Part shown: positions 1-8,632 of the stretch, piece after piece | Numbering within the stretch: the first letter of the stretch is position 1 | Layout of the letters: each line of letters opens with the position of its first letter | Source of the DNA: an uncultured Bacteroidales bacterium | GTDB lineage: Bacteria; Bacteroidota; Bacteroidia; Bacteroidales; Paludibacteraceae | DNA: 64,000 bases | Assembly: GCA_900317885.1 (NCBI GenBank) | Contig: ONIM01000005.1 | Span: 1-64,000, forward strand | Direction: 5' to 3' | The notes under the pieces: generated by a model | The model's input: the letters and a program-made list of their open reading frames with translations, nothing else | Database searches by the model: none | Told to the model about the DNA's origin: nothing | Position numbers and translations under genes: made by a program

Positions 1-1011
1 CAGTTTATGCGAACATAGCATATTAGACATAAAAGTCTCGCGCAACGTACCCATATCCGAGTTCGGCGATAAGGCATACATCAGATTGGTATTGTCAAAT
101 AATATCTTTTCAGGTTTTTGCAATCTCTTCATACCTGTAGATTTCTGGTACAAGCGCCGTATCAGTCCTGCTTTTTGAAGTAAGTCCAACATCTTGTATA
201 TACTATCTCTGGATGCTCCTAATTTGGTAGCCAGCTCAGAGACATTCAAGGTGAAAGGATTCAACTCGGCCAAGATACCTAATAACACTTTTGTCTTATA
301 TACCAACTCATAGGAGACTTTCTCCACAGCAGGTATTTCAACATTTATTATCCAATCCACTTCTTCTTCCAAACGCGCAGCAAAGCCATCGCCTTCTTCT
401 TTGTAGAACGGGTAATAGCCGTGCTCAAGGTATTGCTCAAAATATTTCTGCACGGGCAGTTGGTTTGTCAGATGCGCAGCAATCGTTTGATGATCGGTGA
501 GGATTTCGTTAAATGGAACAGCAGGTAGTTGTGCCACATGCTCAAACTCGAGGTATTCCCGGAAACTCATTCCCTGCATCGTATAAACCCGGCAACGGCG
601 TGACAGATCTGCCTCCGTTGAGCTTAGTTGCAGCATGGAAGAGCCGGTGATAACGATATGCAGTTTAGGAAAAGCATCATAAATCTCTTTTATCTGCCTG
701 TCCCAGCCGCTATATTTATGTACCTCATCCAGATACAAGTGAGTTACACCATGTGAAACAAGGTACTCTGCCAGATCGACCAGCGTGTGGGTGGTAAACC
801 AAGATGTATCCACCGAGGCATAAAAGGCTTTTGATGTATCCTCAAAAGTCTGTTTGATATGCTGTAAGAGCATGGTTGTTTTGCCTACTCCTTTAGGACC
901 TTTCAATAAAATCAATCGGTTATCCCAATTGATTTCCTGATAGATATACCTCGCAAAATCAAGGTTGGTCTCGTCCAATAATTGCTTGTACCGCTGATTT
1001 AATCTTTGCAT
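1..1011 (-). CDS. AAA-family ATPase with C-terminal DUF4143, 3' end outside window
   Basis: This minus-strand reading frame starts at ATG 1011 (MQRLNQRYKQLLDETNLDFA) and stays open to base 1, giving 337 residues of an incomplete gene. Walker A GPKGVGKT is at about residues 38-45, and Walker B with a trailing His (LYLDEVHKY) is near 95-103. A sensor-like ITGSSMLQL follows, then RRCRVYTMQGMSFREYLEF, typical of the AAA_14/DUF4143 family. A winged-helix-like part (LNVSELATKLGASRDSIYKM) comes near the end. These proteins are common in Bacteroidota, and their physiological role is poorly known; some are thought to act in toxin-antitoxin-like or DNA-linked settings. The gene has its own promoter at 1108-1139 and a repeat-bearing leader. 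Confidence 0.88.
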   Translation of the reverse strand, partial: MQRLNQRYKQLLDETNLDFARYIYQEINWDNRLILLKGPKGVGKTTMLLQHIKQTFEDTSKAFYASVDTSWFTTHTLVDLAEYLVSHGVTHLYLDEVHKYSGWDRQIKEIYDAFPKLHIVITGSSMLQLSSTEADLSRRCRVYTMQGMSFREYLEFEHVAQLPAVPFNEILTDHQTIAAHLTNQLPVQKYFEQYLEHGYYPFYKEEGDGFAARLEEEVDWIINVEIPAVEKVSYELVYKTKVLLGILAELNPFTLNVSELATKLGASRDSIYKMLDLLQKAGLIRRLYQKSTGMKRLQKPEKILFDNTNLMYALSPNSDMGTLRETFMSNMLCSHKL

Positions 1012-1014
1012 AAC

Positions 1015-1099
1015 TGTCGATTGTTTTAGTCAAAAGTTATATTAATTTGACGATTCTAAAAGACAAACGAACTTGCGTTTTGTCGATTACAAAAGTCAA
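1015..1099 (-). repeat. Three imperfect repeats in the 5' leader of the DUF4143 ATPase
   Basis: Three related sequences lie at 1015-1035, 1046-1067 and 1078-1099, between the predicted transcription start and the ATPase ATG. On the plus strand they share the core TTGWCGATTNNAAAAGWCAA, the first copy being the most diverged. Each is close to a palindrome (GTCGATT...AAAAGTC). Iterated operators or RNA hairpins for autoregulation are possible; this is inference. Confidence 0.5.
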
Positions 1100-1107
1100 T
1101 TCCGGTG

Positions 1108-1139
1108 CAAAGGTACTACTTTTTTTTGAATTGTGCAAG
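1108..1139 (-). promoter_or_regulatory. Bacteroidota-type promoter of the DUF4143 ATPase
   Basis: On the minus strand CTTG (1139-1136) is followed after exactly 20 bases by TACCTTTG (1115-1108), matching the -33/-7 consensus. Transcription would start near 1100, leaving a leader of about 90 bases that carries the three repeats. Confidence 0.7.
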
Positions 1140-1189
1140 TAGAATTTATGTTTTTTGCATTTTAAGGGTGTTTTTTGAGATTTTCGTTC

Positions 1190-1226
1190 ACAAAAAAAAT
1201 AAAAACGCCACCCGGGAGGATGGCGT
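1190..1226 (-). terminator. Rho-independent terminator of the fructan operon
   Basis: On the minus strand ACGCCATCC-TCCC-GGGTGGCGT (1226-1205) forms a 9-bp stem, with one T-G pair, followed by TTTTTATTTTTTTT. It lies 21 bases past the fructokinase stop and marks the end of the operon. Confidence 0.9.
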
Positions 1227-1246
1227 AATTGCGACTTTAGATTTAC

Positions 1247-2152
1247 CTATGCCTTGAGTTCCTCTGGAAGGATGGGCATAGCGCCGCGCTGGGTGCAGAC
1301 GTAGGCAGAGACGGCTACGGCTTTCTCGTGCGCCTCGCGGATGGTCTTGCCGAGGAGGAGTTGGGCTACGAACGTAGCAGTGAAGCTGTCTCCGGCTCCG
1401 ACGGTGTCAGCCACCTGCACTTTGGGCGTAGCTACATAACTCTCTTTGGAAGCCGTGAAGACATAAGAGCCGATGGCACCACAGGTGAGGATGAGCATAT
1501 CCAGCTCGTAACGCGCGATGAGTTCGCGGCAGATGCGGCGGGTCTTCTCTGCGTCCTCAGCGATGAGGCGGCCGGGAATGGTAGGTTCGCCAAGAAGCAT
1601 GGTCGCTACGACATCGAGTTCCTCGTCGTTGATCTTGAGGACATTCGCCCGCTGAAGGGATTCCGCGATCACTTCGGCGGTGTACCAAGACTGACGAAGG
1701 TTGATATCAAAGACCTTGAGTGCATCCTCCGGCATAGAGTCGAGAATCGCTTGGATGGTCTCTCGGCTGGTTTGGGAACGCTGCGCGAGCGAACCGAAGC
1801 ACGCGGCCTGCGCCTGATGCGCGACCTCTAACATGCTGTTGGTGAGGGGGATGTTATCCCAGGCTACGCCGAGACAGATCTCGTATTGCGGCACACCTTT
1901 GTCGTCGAGGGTGACCTTGACCGTGCCGGTAGGTTGTTCTACGACGGGTAAGATATGATTGAGATGCACTTTCTCGAAGGTATCTACTATCTCGTCACCG
2001 AGTTCGTCTGCGCCGATAGCGGAGATAGCACATCCGTTGAGTCCGAACTGCGAGACATGATAAGCGAAGTTTGCGGGCGCGCCACCGAGTTTGCGTCCTT
2101 CCGGGAGGCAGTCAAAGAGCGCCTCGCCGATACCGATAACGTATTTTTTCAT
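1247..2152 (-). CDS. PfkB-family fructokinase
   Basis: This 301-residue sugar kinase would phosphorylate fructose, with ATP, in the cytoplasm. The N-terminus IGIGEALFDCLPEGRKLGGA contains the substrate-binding GGAPANFAYHV segment. The C-terminal PfkB signature DTVGAGDSFTATF (about 249-261) includes the anion hole and the catalytic base, Asp255. Length and motifs match Bacteroidota fructokinases of levan PULs. Its ATG shares one base with the upstream permease stop (TAATG), so translation is probably coupled. It is the last gene of the operon, directly before the terminator. Substrate is inferred from the GH32 context; a related ribokinase-type substrate cannot be excluded from sequence alone. 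Confidence 0.9.
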   Translation of the reverse strand: MKKYVIGIGEALFDCLPEGRKLGGAPANFAYHVSQFGLNGCAISAIGADELGDEIVDTFEKVHLNHILPVVEQPTGTVKVTLDDKGVPQYEICLGVAWDNIPLTNSMLEVAHQAQAACFGSLAQRSQTSRETIQAILDSMPEDALKVFDINLRQSWYTAEVIAESLQRANVLKINDEELDVVATMLLGEPTIPGRLIAEDAEKTRRICRELIARYELDMLILTCGAIGSYVFTASKESYVATPKVQVADTVGAGDSFTATFVAQLLLGKTIREAHEKAVAVSAYVCTQRGAMPILPEELKA

Positions 2153-3312
2153 TATGCTCTGATTTTAATTGTCAAATAGGAGAGATAGAGAGCTCCGACA
2201 GCCATGACGAGGACAGCGCCGAGAGAGCCCATCATATCGGACATAACGCCCATACCAAGCGGGAAGATGGTTCCTCCGAAAAGCCCCATGATCATCAGAC
2301 CGGAGATCTCGTTTTTGTGCTCGGGGTCATGGTTGAGTGCCTGCGCGAAACAGATAGAGAAGATATTCGAGTTACCGAATCCCACGAGGGCGATACCGGT
2401 ATAGAGGGCTGCCTGCGAATGGCTCACAGCGAGAAGGATCATCGCTGCGATGATCATGCATACGGAGATAGCGAAGAAGGTTTTCTCCGGGATGAGCCGC
2501 AGTATAGCCGAGCCGGAGAGGCAACCGATGGTACGGAAGATGAAGTAGAGCGAGGTGGCAAATCCGGCAGCCGCCAAGTCCATTCCGAGCCGCTCCATGA
2601 GGATCTTCGGCGCGGTGGTGTTGGTACCGACATCGATACCCACATGACACATGATGCCCAAGAAACAGAGGAGGATAAAGGGGTTGCCAAGCAATTTGAA
2701 ACACTGCGCGAAAGACGATCCTTTCGCTACCGGTTCCTCATGGATGGACGTGAACGCCAGCGCAAGGATAGCCACGATACCGATGATGGCATAGATCGGG
2801 AAGAGCACTTTCCACCCCAAGCCCATGTGAGGGATCGCCGCCGTAGCGCCCCACATGGCGATATACGGCGCGAGGAAAGAGGCGATCGCCTTGACGAACT
2901 GACCAAATGTCAGCGTCGAGGAGAGGTTACCCGTGACGATATTCGATACCAGCGGATTGAGCGAAGTCTGCATCAGGGCGTTACCGATACCGAGGAGCGA
3001 GAAGGCGCAGAGCATCATCGCGTAACTCTCTCCGCACAACGGCAGAATCAGCGACAGAACGGTGACGAGGATAGAGAGGAGAACCGTCTTCTTTCTGCCT
3101 ATCTTATTCATCAGCATACCCGTAGGCACGGAGAAGATAAGGAACCAGAAGAATACGAGCGAAGGCATGATATTCGCTTGCGCATGCGTCAGACCGAGGT
3201 CCTGCTGCACGTAGTTGGAAGCGATGCCTACGAGATCTACGAAGCCCATGGTGAAGAAACAGAGCATCACCGACAGAAGGGCAAATTTAGAAGTTTTGGG
3301 TGTGTTAGACAT
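2152..3312 (-). CDS. MFS sugar permease, FHS/fucose-permease-like, likely fructose importer
   Basis: This 386-residue inner-membrane protein has about twelve hydrophobic segments. The loop between helices 2 and 3 carries the MFS signature GMLMNKIGRKK (about 65-75). The N-terminus MSNTPKTSKFALLSVMLCFF leads straight into helix 1. Similarity is to the FHS group (fucose/glucose/galactose:H+ symporters), and such permeases are found beside GH32 enzymes and fructokinase in fructan PULs. It therefore probably carries fructose or short fructans from periplasm to cytoplasm. It lies 27 bases after the GH32 gene, and that gap is filled by an 8-bp tandem repeat. The stop overlaps the fructokinase start. 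Confidence 0.85.
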   Translation of the reverse strand: MSNTPKTSKFALLSVMLCFFTMGFVDLVGIASNYVQQDLGLTHAQANIMPSLVFFWFLIFSVPTGMLMNKIGRKKTVLLSILVTVLSLILPLCGESYAMMLCAFSLLGIGNALMQTSLNPLVSNIVTGNLSSTLTFGQFVKAIASFLAPYIAMWGATAAIPHMGLGWKVLFPIYAIIGIVAILALAFTSIHEEPVAKGSSFAQCFKLLGNPFILLCFLGIMCHVGIDVGTNTTAPKILMERLGMDLAAAGFATSLYFIFRTIGCLSGSAILRLIPEKTFFAISVCMIIAAMILLAVSHSQAALYTGIALVGFGNSNIFSICFAQALNHDPEHKNEISGLMIMGLFGGTIFPLGMGVMSDMMGSLGAVLVMAVGALYLSYLTIKIRA

Positions 3313-3344
3313 ATTATAACGATTTAACGATTTAACAGTTTAAC
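3313..3344 (-). repeat. 8-bp tandem repeat (4 units) filling the GH32-permease spacer
   Basis: On the minus strand the units are GTTAAACT, GTTAAATC, GTTAAATC and GTTATAAT. The TAA stop of the GH32 gene (3340-3342) lies inside the array, and the permease ATG abuts its end. Unit number therefore sets the intercistronic spacing. Confidence 0.8.
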
Positions 3345-4758
3345 GAATATCATAGATTTTCGCTTCGCCGCCTTGTACGTCCAGATGGTTGTAAGGTTCG
3401 GAAGGGAAAACGAGGTTGGTCATCGACCAAGCGCCTTCGGCATCAAACGCCTCGATGGAGCAATGGTCGATGAAGAGGAGGACATGGTAGGTATCGCGTT
3501 TGACGAAGAGCGGCGCCACCGTGCGGGCTGCAAAATCATGGGAGAAAGAGCAATCACCCGAAGCGGTACGGTCCATGGAGAAAGTACGTCGGTGCACGTC
3601 CAGGTTCATGACCACTTTTTCTCCCTTGTCGTTGGAGAGAGTGATGAGTGCATCCTGTGAGCCATCAAGGGTCAGCTCCACGATACCGGCATCCGGCAGG
3701 TATCTGGTCTCCTCACCACGGAGCGCCAAAGACTCCGGAGACGGTACAGAACCCAGACGATACTCGCCTTCGTCATCCGTAAAGAGGAAGAGATCGCGGG
3801 CGATAGTATTCTGCGAGCGGAAAGCGACGGTAGGAACGACTTCTGCGTACTGCCAGTTAGACATCCATCCCATGGCTACCAAACGGCCATCAGGGGAGTT
3901 ATGGAAAGTGAAAGTGGAGTAATTATCCTTACCGTAATCGAGCCACGGAACAGCCTCTCCCCGACCCTCCCCTGAAGGGAAGGGAGTAAAAGTCTTACCG
4001 TCCCAGTCTCCGACGAAATACTGGGTTGCAGAGCCGCCAAACGGTCCACCGGGGTTGATGGAAACGAGGAGGACGTATTTGTCATTTATCTTCATTAACT
4101 CCGGACATTCCCATACGCCGCCATGAGCACCAAGGTCTTTGCCAAAGGACGAGAGGTATTCCCAATTTTTGAGGTCCGGCGAACCATAGAAACGGATCTC
4201 CTGCTGGCAAGCAAGCGTCATGAGCCAATGATCGCCATCCCAAGTCACTTTCGGATCACGGAAATCTGCGATGTCGCCCATGAGCACAGGGTTGCCTTCG
4301 TACTTGGTGAAGGTATAACCGCCGTCGGTGCTATACGCGATAGACTGATGTTGCCCGATACGCTCGGACTGAGTGAAGATAGCTACGATAGCGTTCTCCC
4401 CGAATCCGGCGGTGTTATCTTTGTCAATGACTGCCGAACCGGAGAAGATCGTTCCGATAGAATCCGGATAGAGCACAATGGGGTGTTCCTCCCAAGTGAG
4501 GAGGTCGGTTGAAGTGGCATGAGCCCAGTGCATCGGGCCCCAGGTAGTACCAAAGGGATTGTGCTGGTAGTAGAGGTGCCATACGCCGTTCGCCTCGTCG
4601 TAGAACATACCATTCGGGTCATTCATCCAGTTCGCCTCAGGCGTATGGTGATAGACAGAACGGAAAGGCTCGTCCGTGGGATGGGTTGCCGGCTTCCCGG
4701 CACAACCCGCCAACAGCACCGTCGCCGACAGCAATCCAAAAAGAATGTGTTTTGTCAT
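3340..4758 (-). CDS. GH32 beta-fructosidase (levanase/inulinase/invertase type) lipoprotein
   Basis: This 472-residue secreted glycosidase hydrolyses beta-fructosyl linkages by a retaining mechanism. A signal peptide ends in the lipobox LLAGC (Cys19). The three GH32 blocks are all present: WMNDPNG with nucleophile Asp47, FRDP with transition-state stabiliser Asp168, and WECPE with acid/base Glu217. The five-blade propeller occupies about residues 33-330, followed by a C-terminal beta-sandwich. Length is normal for the family. Around residues 258-268 (FPSGEGRGEA) the gene contains a copy of the GC-rich palindromic element. The gene lies between a tailed secreted protein and the permease. Whether it acts on levan, inulin or sucrose cannot be read from the sequence. 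Confidence 0.94.
   Translation of the reverse strand: MTKHILFGLLSATVLLAGCAGKPATHPTDEPFRSVYHHTPEANWMNDPNGMFYDEANGVWHLYYQHNPFGTTWGPMHWAHATSTDLLTWEEHPIVLYPDSIGTIFSGSAVIDKDNTAGFGENAIVAIFTQSERIGQHQSIAYSTDGGYTFTKYEGNPVLMGDIADFRDPKVTWDGDHWLMTLACQQEIRFYGSPDLKNWEYLSSFGKDLGAHGGVWECPELMKINDKYVLLVSINPGGPFGGSATQYFVGDWDGKTFTPFPSGEGRGEAVPWLDYGKDNYSTFTFHNSPDGRLVAMGWMSNWQYAEVVPTVAFRSQNTIARDLFLFTDDEGEYRLGSVPSPESLALRGEETRYLPDAGIVELTLDGSQDALITLSNDKGEKVVMNLDVHRRTFSMDRTASGDCSFSHDFAARTVAPLFVKRDTYHVLLFIDHCSIEAFDAEGAWSMTNLVFPSEPYNHLDVQGGEAKIYDIR
3953..3986 (-). repeat. Intragenic palindromic element, copy 1 (in GH32)
   Basis: In the sense of the gene it reads CTCCCTTCCCTTCAGGGG followed by AGGGTCGGGGAGAGGC, and it encodes part of FTPFPSGEGRGEAVPW. 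It matches the copies at 21449, 27334 and 55777 in layout (CTCCCTTCCCTTCAGGGAGG core, then a G-rich arm ending in AGGCTT). Confidence 0.7.
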
Positions 4759-4787
4759 AGGATGTATTTTTATTAGTTTGTTAGTCA

Positions 4788-4814
4788 GTATAGGCGGGTT
4801 TCAGCCGCCTATAC
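4788..4814. repeat. Perfect 10-bp inverted repeat between PUL genes
   Basis: GTATAGGCGG and CCGCCTATAC flank a 7-base spacer. The hairpin lies in the 67-base gap between the tailed secreted protein and the GH32 gene. No T-run follows on the minus strand, so it is more likely an RNA processing or stability hairpin than a terminator. Confidence 0.65.
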
Positions 4815-4825
4815 CGTCGCGGGGA

Positions 4826-5671
4826 TTATAATTGCGCACCCAGCGCGTTGTATTTCACACCATTTTTGAGGATGACGAGTTGTCCGTTCTCGAAGAACTT
4901 AACAGCCTTGCTCTCTACAGCAGTGTTGCTGATAGCAGTTGGGAAGTTACCCACAAGCACGATGTCGGTTACGTTGAAGGCTTCACCTGCCTCTTTGTTG
5001 AACTGAATCATCCAGTGACCGGCGTTAGCCAGACGGGTACGCAGTTCGTCGGTCAAAGCGAGTTCCATGTAGCCCTCACCTGCGGTCATTGCGCTTTGGT
5101 CAGCGATCTGACCTTCTGCATCCCAGTTCTCTTTGATATTGATCGCGAAATCCGAGCGGTTAGCCTCCGAATAGATGCGGAGGGCTGTCGCATAGGCGAG
5201 ATCCACATTGCAATAACCGTCACGATAGAGTTCGAGTGTGCTCCATTCGTCCGCCCAGAAGAAACCGGTCCAAACAGTAAAACCATCCTTGAGGGTTTTG
5301 CTCTCAAGGAGTTCTACCTGGGTACAAGTAAAGTTAGCACCGATGATTTCGAGGCCATAAGCTTTGAGGCTATCCACTGCGGTCTGGGTAAGGAACTGCT
5401 CGAAAGCGCCGTCACCACTGATCCATGCAGCCTCACGGCTACCTGCCAGATGGTCGAAATGCGCATTCATTACCTTAAACTCGATACCGTCGGAAGCACC
5501 GGTGAAATGCACCTTAATCAGGTTTCCGGGTTGAGCCGCTGCGAACTGATCGGCTGCAATCTGCACACCACCATCATCCCACGAAACGTGTTTCGAACCG
5601 GTCCAGATGTCGGTAGCGTTAACACTCATTACCAGCGCTGCGAAGAGCGCAACAAGAGAAATCTTTTTCAT
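4826..5671 (-). CDS. Secreted protein of unknown function with shared C-terminal tail, in fructan PUL
   Basis: This is a 281-residue exported protein. A signal peptide (MKKISLVALFAALVMSVNA) is followed by a Trp-rich, beta-sandwich-like body with two similar halves, around DIWTGSKHVSWDDGG (20-34) and VWTGFFWADEWSTLELYRD (about 133-151). That pattern suggests a carbohydrate-binding module, but I do not recognise the family. The last 20 residues (ENGQLVILKNGVKYNALG) belong to a tail also seen at the ends of the genes at 42555, 48804 and 52430. It lies 19 bases after the second GH32 gene in the operon. It has no lipobox Cys, so it may be released or anchored through the tail. Confidence 0.72.
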   Translation of the reverse strand: MKKISLVALFAALVMSVNATDIWTGSKHVSWDDGGVQIAADQFAAAQPGNLIKVHFTGASDGIEFKVMNAHFDHLAGSREAAWISGDGAFEQFLTQTAVDSLKAYGLEIIGANFTCTQVELLESKTLKDGFTVWTGFFWADEWSTLELYRDGYCNVDLAYATALRIYSEANRSDFAINIKENWDAEGQIADQSAMTAGEGYMELALTDELRTRLANAGHWMIQFNKEAGEAFNVTDIVLVGNFPTAISNTAVESKAVKFFENGQLVILKNGVKYNALGAQL

Positions 5672-5690
5672 AATTTTAAAATTTAATTAG

Positions 5691-7295
5691 TTAATATTGT
5701 TTGAGTTGGATATCTTTGACGGTCATCTCACCCTCGTAGCAGTTGACAGACCAACAGTTACGTTGGATACCGTAGATACGGTTGGTGTAGGTGACCGTTC
5801 CGTTAATATACATCACGAAGACGGAGTTGTCGGTATAGATGTCTATCTTGTAGGTCTTGTCCGCGGGCGTGGGGAAGGAATAGCTCTCTGCACCGGCGAT
5901 GTTATAGATACCATTCTCCTCCTCGAAATAGATCTGGTGGCTGTTGGGATGAGAAGCGTCGCGGTCCTGGCGCACCATGACGGAGTAGTATTTCTTGTAA
6001 TCCGTACCACGCGCGAAGGAGAGACCGAAGCCGTCTTTAGCATTGGTGGTAGTGACGGTCATGGAGAGATGGTTATGATAGCCCAGCGTATTAAACAGAA
6101 TAGAGCTGTAACCGATCATCTTATAGCCGCCGTCAACTGCGGTAATGGTGTCGCCTTGTCCGAAACGAACCATTTCCTTGACGGTCTGCGAGAGGTTGTA
6201 TTTATCACGGATAGCAGGTACCTCGACCAGCGAAAGTGTACCGTCGCTATTCTGCTGAACGCGATGAACCATCATAGATCCCGCCCAATCGGGTTCCCCT
6301 CCATCGTTGTTGGCTTTGGTGTTATCCTCTCCGGCACGTGTCGGACACCAGCCCCAAATATAGCGGTTGGTACCGTCGGTAGCCGTCTTGCCGGCATAGA
6401 AAGCACGGCTGTCCAGCGCTCCTTCCTTGTAGTTATCCGGCCATCCGGGGTTAGCGATGTTATGTTTCAACTCATCAATAGTGCGACCTTTGATATAATG
6501 TACACGGCGCTCATAATTTGCCATGTCGCTATAGACGGCATACCACCACTCGCCCATTTGGAAGATATCTACGCACTCCATGAAACGGTCTCCGTTATAA
6601 ACCATTTTAGAGAAGACACCGGCATGAGTCCAGTCTTGGAGGTTGGACGAGGTATATTCCGCCAGAACGCCTGCATTTCCCTGCTTGGTGCTGACAATCA
6701 TATGCCAGGTATCTCCGTCCTTCCACACACAGGGGTCACGGAAGTCGGTACGGCTGTAACCGTCATTCGTACCAGCGAGGCGGAAGATGGGGTTCTTGGT
6801 CCAAGTCTTGAAATCCGGAGAGGTAGCGTACATCACCACCTCGCGGTTATCCGTAGCTTTCGCGAGCGGGAAGTTTCCGGTATAGAAGATATAATAGAGT
6901 TTGTCCGCTTCGTTATAGACCACGCAGCCGGTACCTAAAGCTGCATCCTGCTCGTATTTGGAGCCGGTAGGCAGTACCTCTCCCATGGAGGTGTAGGTAG
7001 CCGCATCGGTGGTCGTCACGCCCCAGAAGGGGTGATATGAATCCGGCGTGTTGGGACGGTACTCCTGGAGATAGAGGATTTTGAAATCCCGCTGCAGGGG
7101 ATCGAAGAACGGCATCACGTCTCCAACAAATCCGGCATAGGGGCGATAGTAGGTGGATGAGGTGCGCTCATCGGTGGACTTGAAATAGGAGGTGGTATTC
7201 TCCCAGTCTTTCTGCTCAGGCTCGTTCGCGGGCGAACATCCGTAAAGGACTGAAGCCATCAAAGCCGCAAAGGCTATAGTATTGAAAGTTCTCAT
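5691..7295 (-). CDS. GH32-related glycosidase lipoprotein
   Basis: This 534-residue lipoprotein has lipobox VLYGC (Cys20). It carries the beta-fructosidase catalytic triad in divergent form: FVGDVMPFFDP with candidate nucleophile Asp59, FRDPCV with Asp187, and FMECVDIF with candidate acid/base Glu240. The N-terminal WMNDPNG block of ordinary GH32 is replaced by GDVMPF, as in a Bacteroidota subgroup found in fructan PULs. A C-terminal jelly-roll-like domain (about 370-534) follows. Surface location is likely because it sits directly after the SusE-position gene. It could be the endo-acting enzyme of the locus, though that is inference. The frame is intact. Confidence 0.85.
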   Translation of the reverse strand: MRTFNTIAFAALMASVLYGCSPANEPEQKDWENTTSYFKSTDERTSSTYYRPYAGFVGDVMPFFDPLQRDFKILYLQEYRPNTPDSYHPFWGVTTTDAATYTSMGEVLPTGSKYEQDAALGTGCVVYNEADKLYYIFYTGNFPLAKATDNREVVMYATSPDFKTWTKNPIFRLAGTNDGYSRTDFRDPCVWKDGDTWHMIVSTKQGNAGVLAEYTSSNLQDWTHAGVFSKMVYNGDRFMECVDIFQMGEWWYAVYSDMANYERRVHYIKGRTIDELKHNIANPGWPDNYKEGALDSRAFYAGKTATDGTNRYIWGWCPTRAGEDNTKANNDGGEPDWAGSMMVHRVQQNSDGTLSLVEVPAIRDKYNLSQTVKEMVRFGQGDTITAVDGGYKMIGYSSILFNTLGYHNHLSMTVTTTNAKDGFGLSFARGTDYKKYYSVMVRQDRDASHPNSHQIYFEEENGIYNIAGAESYSFPTPADKTYKIDIYTDNSVFVMYINGTVTYTNRIYGIQRNCWSVNCYEGEMTVKDIQLKQY

Positions 7296-7301
7296 AACTC
7301 G

Positions 7302-8579
7302 TTATTTTGAAAGATAATTAATAGCGTTTTCGGTGATTTTACCTACGTTGGAATGGAAATTCTCGAGGTAATCATCCGAAGGCGAGTACCAGTCAAAGGT
7401 ACCGGAACCTATACAAACGATTCCGCCTCTCGGAGCCTCAGCGGGGAACTCCCAGAAGGCAATCTCCTTATTACCGGCGAAGTTCAGTTCTTTCGCGCCG
7501 GTAGCAGTCCGCCAAGCGTCCAAGGTCTTGAACTCGTGACCGTTGCCTACGAGGAACTGGGTGGTGGTATTGGTAATCCGATATCCCGGATCGGTCATGG
7601 GAACGGCATTATTATCGCCGTTAAACTTAACGCCCTAGATTGGCAGGAAGGTTGCATAACGGCTCAGCAGGAAGTTTCCTCCGCGCTGGTAGTACGCACG
7701 CAGGGTATCGAGTACCTCCATTTTCATCACCGCTTCCGCCTCAAAGTCAAACTGCTCAACCGTCTGGATCGGGTTCTTCTTATCGACATCGAGATGCCAC
7801 CAGATGACTTTGCATTTTGCCAGACTGATTTTTCCGGCAGCGAGATCGGCGAAGGAGGCATATGCCGACGAATCGACATTACTCAGCATCCAAGAACCGG
7901 CAACCTGCTCCTCCATGGTCAGGCGTTGCAGGCGGTCAGCCATGCCCACGAAGATATATTTCGGTTGGGTCAGCGCACGCACGGTAACGGTATATCGGGC
8001 GGTGTCGGTCCTATATATAGCGGTAAAGACCACGGGGTTGGTGAAGTCACAGGCGGTCGCATTCGCCGGCGTGCAGACGCCCCCTTCGGTCATGGAGACG
8101 GTAGGGATAAGCGAGGTCACGTCCAGTTCACCAGGAACCTGCACAAAGATCGTCTTCATCTTCTCGTTGACCACTCCTTCGTACTGTCCGTTGATCGTCA
8201 GTCCCAGGATATGTACCTCGTCATGCTTGACGGAGATGGTATAGTCGAGGAAAACGTCTTCATTGGTGATCTTCACGCTATGCGCCGTGCGCATATTCAG
8301 TTTGTCGCCTACCTTGAGTGAGGCCTTGGCGCCGGGAGAGACCGTAATGGACGTAACGGTCATCAGCGCCTCATCGTAGATCTTAGGGATGCGTACGACA
8401 GCCGTTCGGGTAGCATGGTTGATTACAGCGGTGCAGCTGTCATTCAGCGTCAAGGTCTCCAATCGGCAGTCTGCATCGAGGTTCATCTGGTTATCCTTCT
8501 TGCTACAAGCTCCCAGGCAGAAGAGAGAGAACACAAGAAGTACGGATAAAGATGATTTAATGATATATGTTGCTTTCAT
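7302..8579 (-). pseudogene. SusE-position fructan-binding lipoprotein (DUF4960-like), interrupted by in-frame TAG
   Basis: The first part (8579-7635) encodes a lipoprotein (lipobox CLGAC, Cys25) with two Ig-like segments and ends at TAG, codon 315, just after LLSRYATFLPI. The same frame then continues for 110 codons (GVKFNGDNNAVPMTDPGY...) to TAA at 7302, and those residues clearly continue the domain. A single-base change such as TTG to TAG explains it. The order SusC-SusD-this gene-GH32 matches the Bacteroides levan locus, where this slot holds a surface levan-binding protein; the C-terminal half resembles DUF4960. The truncated product keeps its anchor but loses about a quarter of the protein. 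TAG readthrough or an assembly error are the alternatives. Confidence 0.82.
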
Positions 8580-8632
8580 ACTAATTCAATTATCAAATGA
8601 TTACATGGTACATGAGCCGATAGTAAATGATT

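Noticed and set aside
2317-3327. Long plus-strand frame (336 codons) opposite the sugar permease
   Set aside because: Antisense reading of a clear membrane transporter; composition rich in Arg/Glu/His as expected for the complement of hydrophobic codons, with no recognisable domain.
5697-6938. 413-codon plus-strand frame opposite the GH32-related gene
   Set aside because: The minus strand carries all catalytic blocks; the plus frame has no family features and no promoter.
7302-8579. TAG reassigned to an amino acid
   Set aside because: Another gene in the window (ending at 53932) ends naturally at TAG, and only this frame is interrupted.
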